In this document: positions 39,301 to 51,300 of the stretch, in pieces
Layout: each line of letters begins with the position of its first letter
Position numbering within the stretch: position 1 is the stretch's first letter
Source of the DNA: Patiria miniata
Taxonomy: Eukaryota; Echinodermata; Asteroidea; Valvatida; Asterinidae
Assembly: GCF_015706575.1 (NCBI RefSeq)
Contig: NW_024037059.1
Coordinates: 41,143,058-41,207,057 of the forward strand
Direction of reading: 5' to 3'
Length of the DNA stretch: 64,000 nucleotides
Program-made: the position numbers and the translations under genes
Notes under the pieces: model-generated
What the model was told of the DNA's origin: nothing
Databases searched by the model: none
The model's input: only the letters and a program-made list of their open reading frames with translations

Positions 39301-42300
39301 TTCTGAGAATACATTTTTAGGTTAATTGTAATCTTTGCAAATGAAATGGCCAAAATAAAGATAATCTTTTGGGAAAAGGGTGAAGGAACAATTTTCGTAA
39401 CAGAAACCAAAAATAATTGAACTATTCAGAGCGTTGAAGGGTCTTGATCTCTATATAAATCCATGTTAGTGGTGCATTTAAAATACAGGTAAACAAAACA
39501 CTGTATTAAAATTCACAGAAGGCATATTGCAGGGAAGTCGTTCATTTGGTAGGCCTATGTCAGTCAATGACGAAAGGAACATACCCACAATAAAGAAACT
39601 TGGACCAAATGTTACCTGGCAACCGCATTAGCCGCTAATGACTCTAGAAGGTGCTGAGATTTCTTTATATTGAGATATAAGCTGATTATGTGTTAAAGCC
39701 CTGGTGATTAAATAGAATTAGCCCATAAAACCTGTGTTCACTGAGCCTCTTGTTCAATACAGGGACATTTTTATGATCCTCTTTTCTCTTTTGGTGTGTG
39801 CTCCATGGTGTGCACACATACATATTGTACAACACTCAGGGGTGGTGGGCTGTGATATTTTTTTTGCAGGAAATTTGAGGTGTACAAGGAAACGGTACAC
39901 ACACGCATGTATGGGGCCAAAATTTTATCTGAAATAAAAAAAAAAAATGAAATAAAAAGGAGGACTTACATCCACTAACACCATGAACTTGTAAAAACCA
40001 GAAGCCTAAAATCCTGTATTTTCAACAAAATCAAGGTCAGAACTTTTACTTGAGTGTATGTGCGAAGGAAATGGGTTTTTTTTATCCCCTTGAAACCCGC
40101 CCAAACCCTCTCCCATCCCAGTCATGCCCTCTTGTTTTCGAAGACAAAAAGTCTCTGAATAAACTGATCCACATGGCACCTGTTTTCTAGCCTACAGCTT
40201 CAAGACCTCTGATCCCATATTAAAACTTCCCGGAATCTGTTTTATTTTTCATTGCATAAGCAACACAGCACCGGATTTGGTCAAATTACAGCAGTCAAGG
40301 GTAGTTTTGTCTTTAAATGTAAACTTAAAATGAATTACCCACATGTGTAAACACGGGTATGAAAAAAATGTGACCCATAAAAAGTTGCTCCTCGTTACGG
40401 CAGTCAAGATTCATGACGGCAGAAATTTTATTTTCCCATGAGCTCAACACAGTTTGTGAAAAAAAACCAGTGTATACAATTTATCCCACTCTTGGTAAAA
40501 TATACAGTTGAGGAGGTATGATAAATCAAAGTTTATTGCAGGAAATGAAAATCAATTTATTACTTTATGAGTTCAAAACTGAAGCTTTTAGTGTTTCCGA
40601 TTTTTCTATTGACTTTGCAAAGTAAATTCTGACTATCTATAATAGCTGTGCAAAATTACAACTAGAATTGGCTCAATGTTCATTTTCATGTTCAATTATT
40701 ACTTTTTACAAGTTTCACTGCTTATTCAATAGTGCAAACGTCTTAAGTTACACTCATGAGTTGTCTTCTGAAAAGACTGAAACAGATTTCCTCAGGACAA
40801 GTACAAATTATGAGAAATATTGAATGTTGAAGCCAATGTATTCATAAAAAGTTCTGTTTTTCCTTTTGCCTGCGAAGACAAAGAAGATTGAAACTTGTGA
40901 ATTTTCTGAGATCTAGTTCTGAGAATAAATATTTACAATCATGGGAGTTTTCTTCCTAATCCTTAAATCCCCCAACATATGTTTGAAATCACTCCACTGC
41001 ATCTGAAGGCAAGCGCTATTGAAAGAAAAATATGGGAAAGTATGTTATGTAGTCTCTGAGCAGAAATGATTTATTTGTAGTTTCAAGGTGGCAATAAACA
41101 GATCTGTGGGGTCAGGGGAACATCTAGTTCCCTGGGAGTGAGTGGTTTCCCTGGGGTTTTCGATGACTTGTTTGAAATCTTAAAGGTGGGCCTAATTCCT
41201 TTTGCAACTCCATGGAGCTACTGACCCCACACTACGTTCACAACGAAGTACAAAATGAGGCTCACATTTCAGTTCAGATTCAATTCAGAGATGATGCTCT
41301 ACAAACACTAAAACAAACCAAGTGAAATTTAAACATTTAAATTTCAACTGAGTAAAAGGTTTCATCAGACGAAATGACGGAAACCTTGAAACCTTTCAAT
41401 TTCTTGTAAAGCTTTTTTTTATTACTTGGGGGAATATAGGCCCTACAGGTCAGCATTAATTTCAGTACTGTATATTTTTCCTCAAACAGTTTGCATACAA
41501 TTTACACAGTTTTTTATTGTTACCCCAAAACCATGTGACAAAAAACACTCAAGCAAAATAGAACTTTGATGCTAACGAAACTACATGTGTAGTAACAGTC
41601 CTTTTGATATTGACAAAGAAGTTTATAACTTCCTCCATCGCAGGAGAAAAGTCCAACAGTTTTTATGACCACTTACAGTATTCATCAAAACCATGACAGT
41701 AGTAAAGTCATACCAAAATAGGTCCCTTTACATCCTTTGACAATGATGGCAATGGCATTCAATTTTATTGGTTGTCCTTTGTGTACAAGCAGTGGTGCTT
41801 GGCTTTCCGAAAAACCACAGGGAAAAGTTTCCTTCTTTTAAAAAAAATTTACGATATGGAACCCAACCGAACTTCTGGCAGCAGTGAATAGTTGGCTGGC
41901 TGTCCAACATTTCTGGCAAATCAATGTCAACACCGAGGTTAGATTAAGAGTTGTGAGGTTTGTGAATTGTCATCAAACCTTCCAGAGCAGTCTTGATCCG
42001 ACAGGTTTACTGCACATGTAAGGGTGACAACTGACAGAGTTAGGGGCTTGTCTTTTTTTTTTTACGTCTACACCTGGTCTTAAAGATTATGGAAAATGTT
42101 ACAAACATAAAGCAGACACAATGCAAGTTTGCTGCAATCTTTGCACTTGATTGAGGATCTGAGGACTGGGAGACATTTTGAAAAGAACAAAAAGGGTTAC
42201 GACAAAGTCAAACGAACATTTTCAACTTGCAATCAATTTACAACTGTTTAAATTTTCTTGCCAATCTTGAAACAGAAATGCTTATCCTGAAGCCTTAATC

Positions 42301-45300
42301 CATTAATTTGCATACTACCGTCATTTTTTTTAATTTGTAGATGGCAAACAAAATAACCTATGGGTGTGAAAAGTTGCATTTGGGTTGTCATTTTTGTAAC
42401 AGTCGGTACTTTAATCCTCTCAAAAGAATCTTGGCTAAACAGAGCATGATGATAAATTAACTTTGAAGGGTCTCAAGCACATCGCCAAAAGGTTTTTTTT
42501 CTATGCAGTGACCCCACAAAAATTAATGCAACACTGATTTTCAATTGACAGCAACTGTACGTTAGATGTTTACTGCTGATTTTTCAAAGTTTCCGGTTTA
42601 TGATAAAGCATACATTTGTTCAATTCTCATCTTTTGGCTCAGTCAGTTGATTCCACACAAAGAAAAAGTGCAAACCTATTACCTGGGTAGAGGAAACGCT
42701 TGCAAAATTGTTCAAAGGGATAACAAAAGATTGCGCTCAGCAGGATCCTTTTTTCTATTTCCTGATTATTGTGTACGACAAGGTTTCTTTTTTACCGTAA
42801 CAAAGGCAGTGATTACATTGTTGATAGTAAGTCATCTCTGGCGTATCAAATAAATAGCAAATATAAATGGCAATGGGGCTGGCTGACAGTAAGTGAATCA
42901 GAGCTTACCATCAAGCGTTAAGAGAAGTAGATTTCTGAAATATTCAAATTGGGTTTCCTGGTCTTTGATGCAACAAAAATTGTCAAGGTTTACACCCAGA
43001 GTGTCACAGTTAACACCCAGAGATTTTTTTATGAATGCAATTGCTGTATCAACGATTCCCTCAAAAGTGCCTCCCAAGCATGAAGAAATTTCACTTAGAA
43101 ACTGATCCCTTTTGTAGCCGATAGATCTTAGTGTACAAAAAAAGCCAATTATGACTTTACCCGCTACACAGATTGGCCTCACACTTCAAGCAAGGTCAAA
43201 TGAAAAATGGGCTTTTCCAAGTAGACGGGTGGAGCCAAATAAAGAGCATCTTTGCAATGCTTTTAGCCATGGGGTCTACAGTCAATAACTGACCACCATT
43301 GATTTTTCTTGTGTCTTCATTGTTGTATTTAAAAGAATTTTAAGACCCCATCAAAATGTTCCACATTACAAGAAATACCAGGGCTGAATGCCTGGGGCTC
43401 CTTGAACAGTGTCAACTGATCAATAGACAGAGAAGGTAATCAATATGAACCAATAAGACAGTCAAACAGAACAATTTACTTAGAGTTAGTTGGCAAAGTG
43501 TAGCAGAAAGAATTGCAAACCTACCGTACATACATTGTACATGCACACTTATAGGTTCACGGCAAAGAAATTGTACATGGTACATGCGTATCGAGGCTTA
43601 TTATACTGCAGCTAAACTTCCGATGTATTAGGCAATATCAGGTTATGACGATGTTTTCTCCTGCAAAGGACAGGTCACTTCAGTTCTATAAAAACTTCAT
43701 TTCTATGGAGTATTTTCCATGTTTGTACCCATGAACTGGTAACACATGCTATATCATTTCACTGACTTTAAAGGGAAAATACAACATTTGCAAACATCAA
43801 AAAATAAAACTACCAAATCATTTTGAAATACCTTGCTGGACTGTTAGTGAATGACAGTGTAAAGCATCCTGTAAAATCATGGCACCTGGTATACTGTCAT
43901 TTTTCAAGAAAAGTGGTATTTTTGTATCAATTTCCAATGCTGATCGGCCGACCAGCATTGGAAAAAACTGGCGTTTTTTCTCAAATACTGGCCCCGGTTG
44001 ACCATCGCACTTGTTTGCAATCGATTACACACCTATGAACAGGTACAAGCCAGCTAGACTGGTTCCCTGACCTTACAATTCCCCAATGTATGTAAACTGC
44101 TCTGTTTCTTCTTAAATGGAGTCAGGGAACCAGACAACAGGAAAATGATTGTTTTTCTTGGTTTTTTATAGCAATTTTCGAACCCAAAACCTCAAAAAAG
44201 TCAGTGTAACTATATTTGCTATGTATTTCCAACCCCCCAATTCCATCCATTTCTGAAAATTACAGCAAAAGCAAATGATGTATTTTACATGTATATTCCC
44301 TTTAACAAATTCCATATGAACTCCTGACCATTTAAGCCCAATCAGTAACACTTTCTACCTGAATGACAGCTAAGCCTTGACTGGAGGGGACTGGTTTTCA
44401 GACTTAAAAATTCCCCAGCTCTAATCTGCAACATTTGTATTTTCTGGGAGAACAATTTAGGGGTCCTTTCAAGGCGTGAGAGTGGTACAAGTATCAGTTT
44501 ACACTCTCTAAGCCACTGTGAAATGGATATTTCGGGGCTGGGGGTGTTGCCAAGTGTTGCAATTGTGCTTATTTCAAGCGAGGCTTTTGTAAAAATGCCA
44601 ATCAATGCTGCACAGCTGTGTGAATTGTACATCATTCGCTGTGAAGACCTGCAAATTTCAACAAACCATGTTGCAAAACAATTACATCGGGTCAGCTGTG
44701 CCTCTCACTCTTGTGCCTATAATGAAACAACAAAAATGTAACTTACCATGTGCTGTCTTTTATAAGTGAAATGGAAAAAAACAGTCCTGACAAAAACTCT
44801 ACAATTCCAAATTAGCAGCATTTTTTACCGGTACATGGCAAAGATTTGGGTCACTCACATTTGACAAACAAAATAATTTGAAAAGGTAAGAAAACAAGAA
44901 TAAACCCTTTTTTTTTTATGACAACTTTTACTTTTTTTCCAGAACACCTTTCTTTAATCCAACTGACCTCAATGTTTAAGGAATTTAACTGTACATAATA
45001 TTTCAGTGTGCCTTTAACCAGCAGTTTAGTAATCTTGCTTGGATTGTCGATCTATTGGTCGATCATACTCTTAATATCCTGACTGAGGTCAGCCATTGTT
45101 TGGCGGGAGAGGTTTTGGAAAGTTGGCCAAACATTGAAGATTATTACACAAGGTTGTGCATCCTTTGTAAATCCGAAGTAATTGCAACACTGGGGCTCTT
45201 GATGTGTGTGCGAATCAAATGGAAGGTAGTTTGCAATTTGTCCAACGATTGTATTGTGCCAGCCAAAAGAGAGAAGGACTTGGAGAATATCTTTGCGGAT

Positions 45301-48300
45301 AACTGTCAAGATAATCGCGTAAGAAAAAGAAAAAGCAATGTTACGCTTTTAAGTTTGCCGCTATAAATGCCTCATAGGTTTTGGCTAATGTGACAGCATC
45401 CAGATCAGTTTAACAAGCTAATTATCCTTCCATATCCTTTTGGTAACGTAGGGTACCGGTACATGTACACCAATGAGGTCCAGCAAATGAGACTATAGGC
45501 CTACAGCATGAATTGGGAAACTTTGAAATGGGATATATTTTTTTTCTTACAGCAAAATCAAATACTGTTCCTCATCAAAATATTTAGCCCGCAGTGACTG
45601 GAGAAGTGGTGAGGTCCCAACCTGGTTAGTCACAAAAGTGGAGCGTGAAAAAAGATTGAAAATTTCAATTGAAAATTTGAAAATTTCATTAATAAACAAT
45701 AATGCATTACGCAAAAATTAAATCATGTTTTGATTGGATTACATCTACTAATCTAATAAAAGGATTATGAACACAGGTATCATCTTGTTAATGTCTCATT
45801 AACAAGACTTCTATTCAATGGGCCCGTGACTACAGCAAACTCAGCTCTGGAGTAGATCCCATCAATAATCCATCATCATCTGAGGCAATGAGGCAAGTAA
45901 ATTACAGGTAGGATGTTGGACCCACAAGGAACAGGGACAATGAAGCAGGAAAAAGGACAGGATCTTTCTATTGTTTGGGAACAATGAGGGTAACAATAGT
46001 TTGCCAGCGAGATGGTAAGCGGGATGTCTAACGATTCGGCAGGTGAGTGGAAATTGATTGCTCATCCAATATGAAGGCCATGTCAGGCTACTGCTAGACC
46101 AGTAACATGAGGGTCCTTACATACAATAACTATAGCACATGTTGGAGTTGTTGGACTGATAAAATATAATCAGGCTGCTCATGATACCTGTTGGTAATAA
46201 AATTTGAAATTATTTCCATTAAGCATCTTTTTAATTTGTTTTTAATTTTCCATCTCAAACTGTATGAATTTTTTTCAGATATATTTTTTTTGCAAGAGGA
46301 AAACTGCTACCAACTTATGCAAGCATTAACCACTTTTAAATTAAGATAAAAAAAAGGATGTAGTTTGAACTTTAAAGACACTAAATTGGTTTAAAGTAAC
46401 CATATATTGAGCTTAAAAAAGTAAGCCTATTTGTAACCACTCCTCTGCAGTTCACACCTAATCAACTCAAGTACATGATCACTGAGCAAGAATAGGTCAC
46501 TCAGTTTAACATGGTCCAGTATTGAACTGCAGGCTGCACAGGATGGGAAAAAAAGGGACCTTTTGTCACTTCTGACCGCAAATTACCCCCAAACACCTCT
46601 ATTATTCATTAGGCTGGTATAATGGCCAGTGCACAGTGAATAGAATCGCGGAGCAAGCACATGATGTGTAGAAATGGTAAACTCATGTTACACTTCTCCT
46701 AATAGGATCCATTAGTAGGGTACTCTAAGCACTTAAGACCACCTCAAGAAGAACTTGAGGTCTTTTGAGGAAGGTGCGAGAAATCCCACCAAACATCTTG
46801 AGCTTGTACTGAACATTTTAAAAGGGGGCAACCACGAACCTGAGTTCCAACTCTGACCACGAAACCTTAAACATTACACACAATTTCTTAATTAATCACA
46901 ACATTTGTAAAGAAAGAATATTATTTATCTTCATGACTGGTTTGGTTAAGCCATGGCAAAAAAAAAACTCAAGTAGGCTCCACAGATTAAAGGGTCGGTG
47001 TTAATTTCCCCCCAAGGAACACTGCATGCACAATCCGGTGGGCTGAATGATGACTTCTTTCTTCCCTCATACCTCCAGGAGGACCACCTTACAGTGTTTT
47101 TAGTTCTTAAATGCCAATTCAGGTTGGCGCTGCACTTCCTCCAATTCAAATTACAGGACACAAATGCACTAACACCAGTCGTATTGACACAGATCCGAGA
47201 TGTTTGCTTCCCTGAACTCAACAAACAACCTCCATTGATGGTGCAACAACAAAAAGGAGGAAGGTTTCTAGCAAGTAAAGATTAGGGTACGGTATCTCAA
47301 AATTCTCAAATCACTGAGACGCTAAGGATAGTCTACCGTACCTGTAAATATCACCAATGACCAGCCAAAACAATTCTTCTTTACATTTTCTTGGCCTTCT
47401 TCTGAAATGCTACTCTGTTTGTTATTAATTATCACACTGTGCACTAGAATTAGACAAATGAAATATATCTGAAATAGCCAGTACCTCACTATACTAAGTT
47501 TAGAGTAGGCATGCAACAAGGAATTAACAACAAAAAAGGAAATTCTAAGCTGAAATTCTAGTGATTTTCAATTTTTTATGGCACAAGTAATAAAAATGAG
47601 GAAATGGGCTCACTAGGAAAAGTTGCATGCCTGCTTGAGGCAAATGACAACAACAAAAAGATTGTGCACCTGCAAGCCTACCTGTTTAAAAATAATTATT
47701 TGCACTTATATATCTGCAGTTTGGCCCCGTAACTGTCAATTCTCTTTACACAAACTACTGAAAGCGTTATTTTCCAGCCAATTTCTCTGTACAATGTCAG
47801 CCAATTATTTCAACTAACTTCGGGAAAACTATTTCAAGGAGTTAAAATGTTCACACAATAAAATCATTGAAAGGTTTTACTTCGGACAACCAAATCGCCA
47901 AGTCAAAGTGCCAGGCCACTCTCTCAAATTCCAACAGAGCACTTACTCCTAGCTTTGTGGAGGCATTGTTGCGCTTCAGTCATTCATTCCCCAGGTTCAT
48001 TCAAATATGTGTAGGATTTTGCCCCCCCCCCCCCTCCAAACCACCAAAAAAAATGGAAAGACCTGGGTTGTTTGGTGAGAGGAATTAAGCGCCGGAATCC
48101 CAGAGGGTTGTGATGACTGTCGGTGAGGACTTTGTAGGATTTGGAAGGTCAACATCCTCTGTGTAAGGTTGAATATGTGCATTGCAGCAACGTGAATGGA
48201 TATTTTTTTCCTATTATATACCACATAATGGCAAAGATTTTGCAGTATTCACGCAGGAAATATGATGTTTGACTAGTTCTATAAAGTGCTTACGTAACAG

Positions 48301-51300
48301 CTATAAAGGTGAAAGCAATGTTTCCTGACGAGGACAGTTTGAGGGGAAAAACAGTTAAAAAATGTTCTATTATCAATTGGGCACTGTACAAGGGGTGCTG
48401 CATACTAGTTATGTTTTCCAAGTCAAAGAAAACAACTTTTGTATTCATTTTCAAGACATCTAGTGTGGGCTGGCAGTTGGAAAAGGAAACTCTAAGATTT
48501 ACAATGCATTTGTTATTATAAATAGCTTAGGATATAAAACTGATATTACTGGAAATGTTATGGAAATGTGAGATTCAATTCCCTAATCAGTTCACACATT
48601 CTAGTGATAACTTCTACCAGACAGATTTGTTACCAGACAATATTTTTCCAAGATGTCTTTGTTTTCTTTTGAATACTTGCACCTATAGCCCTGCTGGTTA
48701 AATGCACTCAAGCTAAAGAGAACACGCAACATAACAGGTAGCCACCTTCACACCTTGTCATGTCTATCAACTAGGGCTTACGGAAACATTTGCTGGACCG
48801 CTGGGGTGTTTCCCAAAATGCACCTCCAGCAACTACGAAGGGAGGAAACAATTGATTAATTCCGGTACCAGCCACCGAGCACGTCCCAGATGTCAATCAC
48901 TGAGAGCTGGATTAGGGCCAACCAGACTCCGGGTGTTGGGATCTCCGGAAATAATTATTGGCACATCAAAATGGTTAGACGGGGAGCACTGGCAACGGCA
49001 GAAAGATCTGCGTACACTGGAGGAAAACAACCGCTGTACAACACAGGTCTCCAGTCTTGTAATCCTGGCCTCTGTATGCTTACAATAAACCTGTTTGTGT
49101 GTGTCACAATTTACAAACCCCCCCCCCCCCTCCAAAAAAAGGTGAGAAAATAAAAATGATTAGAATTTGCTTTGCTGCTCAGGCATGTCAAACAAATACT
49201 TCTGGTTGTTGGGAACAAATAATTTATTCGCCACCATGGGATTGTGGAAAGACAATGAACTCAAAATCTCATTGCAAGACTTTCTTCTCAACAAAGAGCC
49301 ATTAACCAAACAGTACCTGCGCTGTGACTACCTACACCTTAAATTCACGCCTCCATTGTTGAGTGCAGATAAAAGCATACAAGGCAATTTAAATCTCATT
49401 CCAAACTCGCTAAGCAACCCTTCCCCTGATCTAGCTGCAGAAATTGATCAGGTATAAGTAATCACTGCGACCAACTCACAGACAAACACAATCAGCATGA
49501 AAGCAAACATATAGACAACTTTGTTGGCCTGCTTCCTCTGCCTGAGTTTGATCAGTGCCATGGTGTGTAATTAGGGGTGTCATTAGACCAAACATTGACA
49601 CTAATTAGGCGGGAGATTCTAACAATCATTTTGATGGATGGTCGGGGTGACTGAGAACTCTGGTTTCTAAGAAATGCATGTCATCACTGCTATCAAGTGG
49701 CTAAAATCCATAGCACTTGACCAAATTTTACTGTAGATTTTAAAGAATCATTTTTAAGTTTTGTGGATAACTTTCTGCCATCCACAATTTTTTTTTTACT
49801 TTTATTGTTTCCATTTTGTAGATTCCGCAAATGATACAAGAGCAAAGCCCAAACCCGGGGTGGTCCATGCCCTTCCATGACCTTAGAGTAAAGCAAAAAA
49901 GCCTTTTAATATCTGAAGGATTACAATACGACAACTGATAAGGATTGCAACACTTCTGCATCAACAACCCCTTGTCAACTGAAAACCATGTAATGGTTCC
50001 AACAACTGTTGTTTTTTTCCCTTTCATTTCTGGTGGGAAGTTGATTTTCTGTATAATTTCTGACTTCTTTCTGTGGTGTTGATCAGGAGTTCTATACCAT
50101 TTGTTAGAAAAAAATCCAGGAAATTTCGTCTAACTTTTTATTTTTTTTGCTCCCAAATTTGAAGTTATATTAGCTTTTTAACACAACTTTGCAGGCTCTC
50201 TTCCAGAATTAAGCTGCCCTGTATTTACATTAAGAAAATACCAAAATAACAACAACATAACTTTCATATTAGAAATTGGAAGAATAATTTTAACAGTTTT
50301 GTGCAAAAACCCACACATGGTGTAAGGCTTTACCAAACCAAAGAACAGTTTGTTTTCTTTGGGGATTTCCACTCAGAGGAAATTTACACCAGCCCACTGA
50401 CTGTGATTGAGTGGGGGCAGTTTGCGGTCAGTATCGAGGTCCGGTGTAATGGTTTACTATATGAATAAGGTAAACATAACAAGATTCCGGTTTGAAAGCA
50501 CAATAGAACTGAAGCAAAGATATCAAAAGATCCAAAAAGCTTAATTCTACAAAGGAGAATGAACTATTTTAACAAGTGCTCACACATGGGTGAATACTGC
50601 AAGAAAAAAAAGTATGGGTGCATGTATGGAAAAAACTCATATGAAAAGATGCGATATTTATTATTCCTGGGTTTCACAGACTTAGCGGTGGCATGTTTTC
50701 TTACTGGTTTTATGTCAACTATAAAGCAAACGTAGAGAGAGTTTATAACAAAATGGAGGGTTCATTCTTCTGTTAGGTACTAATGCAGCCTTAGGAACAA
50801 CTTCACCAGAGGGGATCTTTGGGGAAAATGTTTGTTTTGCAGTTTCCTAAATATTTTGCTACCACAGCGATATTTATTTTCAGAGTTGCATAAATGAATT
50901 ATTGCAAAAAAATCCATTATGCCTGTAGCATTGCTAAAAGGAAATTAAACATATTATGTTTTTTTTCAACACACTGATCTCTATACATACACTTTTAAAT
51001 CTGCTAAAACATTGACCTCAAGCAAAAATCTCTTCATCCTGAGTAGCTTGAATTTAGGTCTATGAAATACGGACTCATGCCTAAGCAAAGATAATGGGAG
51101 AGTTACCGATCACATGAGAGGGTGTAACCATTAAGGCAAAAAAATAAATAATAATAGTTCTGCTTCCAGCTACCCTACCTACCCTATTTTGACAGCCCCT
51201 ACACTATTTTTTTTGGGGGGGGGGGGGAAATGAGGGGAAAAACATCTTTTACCCTTTACTACACGCAGACACCTCCACATGAGTGTACACAAAAAAATTT

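Noticed and set aside
45055-45366. 103-codon plus-strand frame and its minus-strand shadow in intron 1
   Set aside because: No motif and no conserved block; overlapping open frames on both strands are expected by chance in 26 kb.
46739-46763. Short palindrome ACCTCAAGAAGAACTTGAGGT
   Set aside because: It is a single small hairpin without flanking context; chance is adequate explanation.
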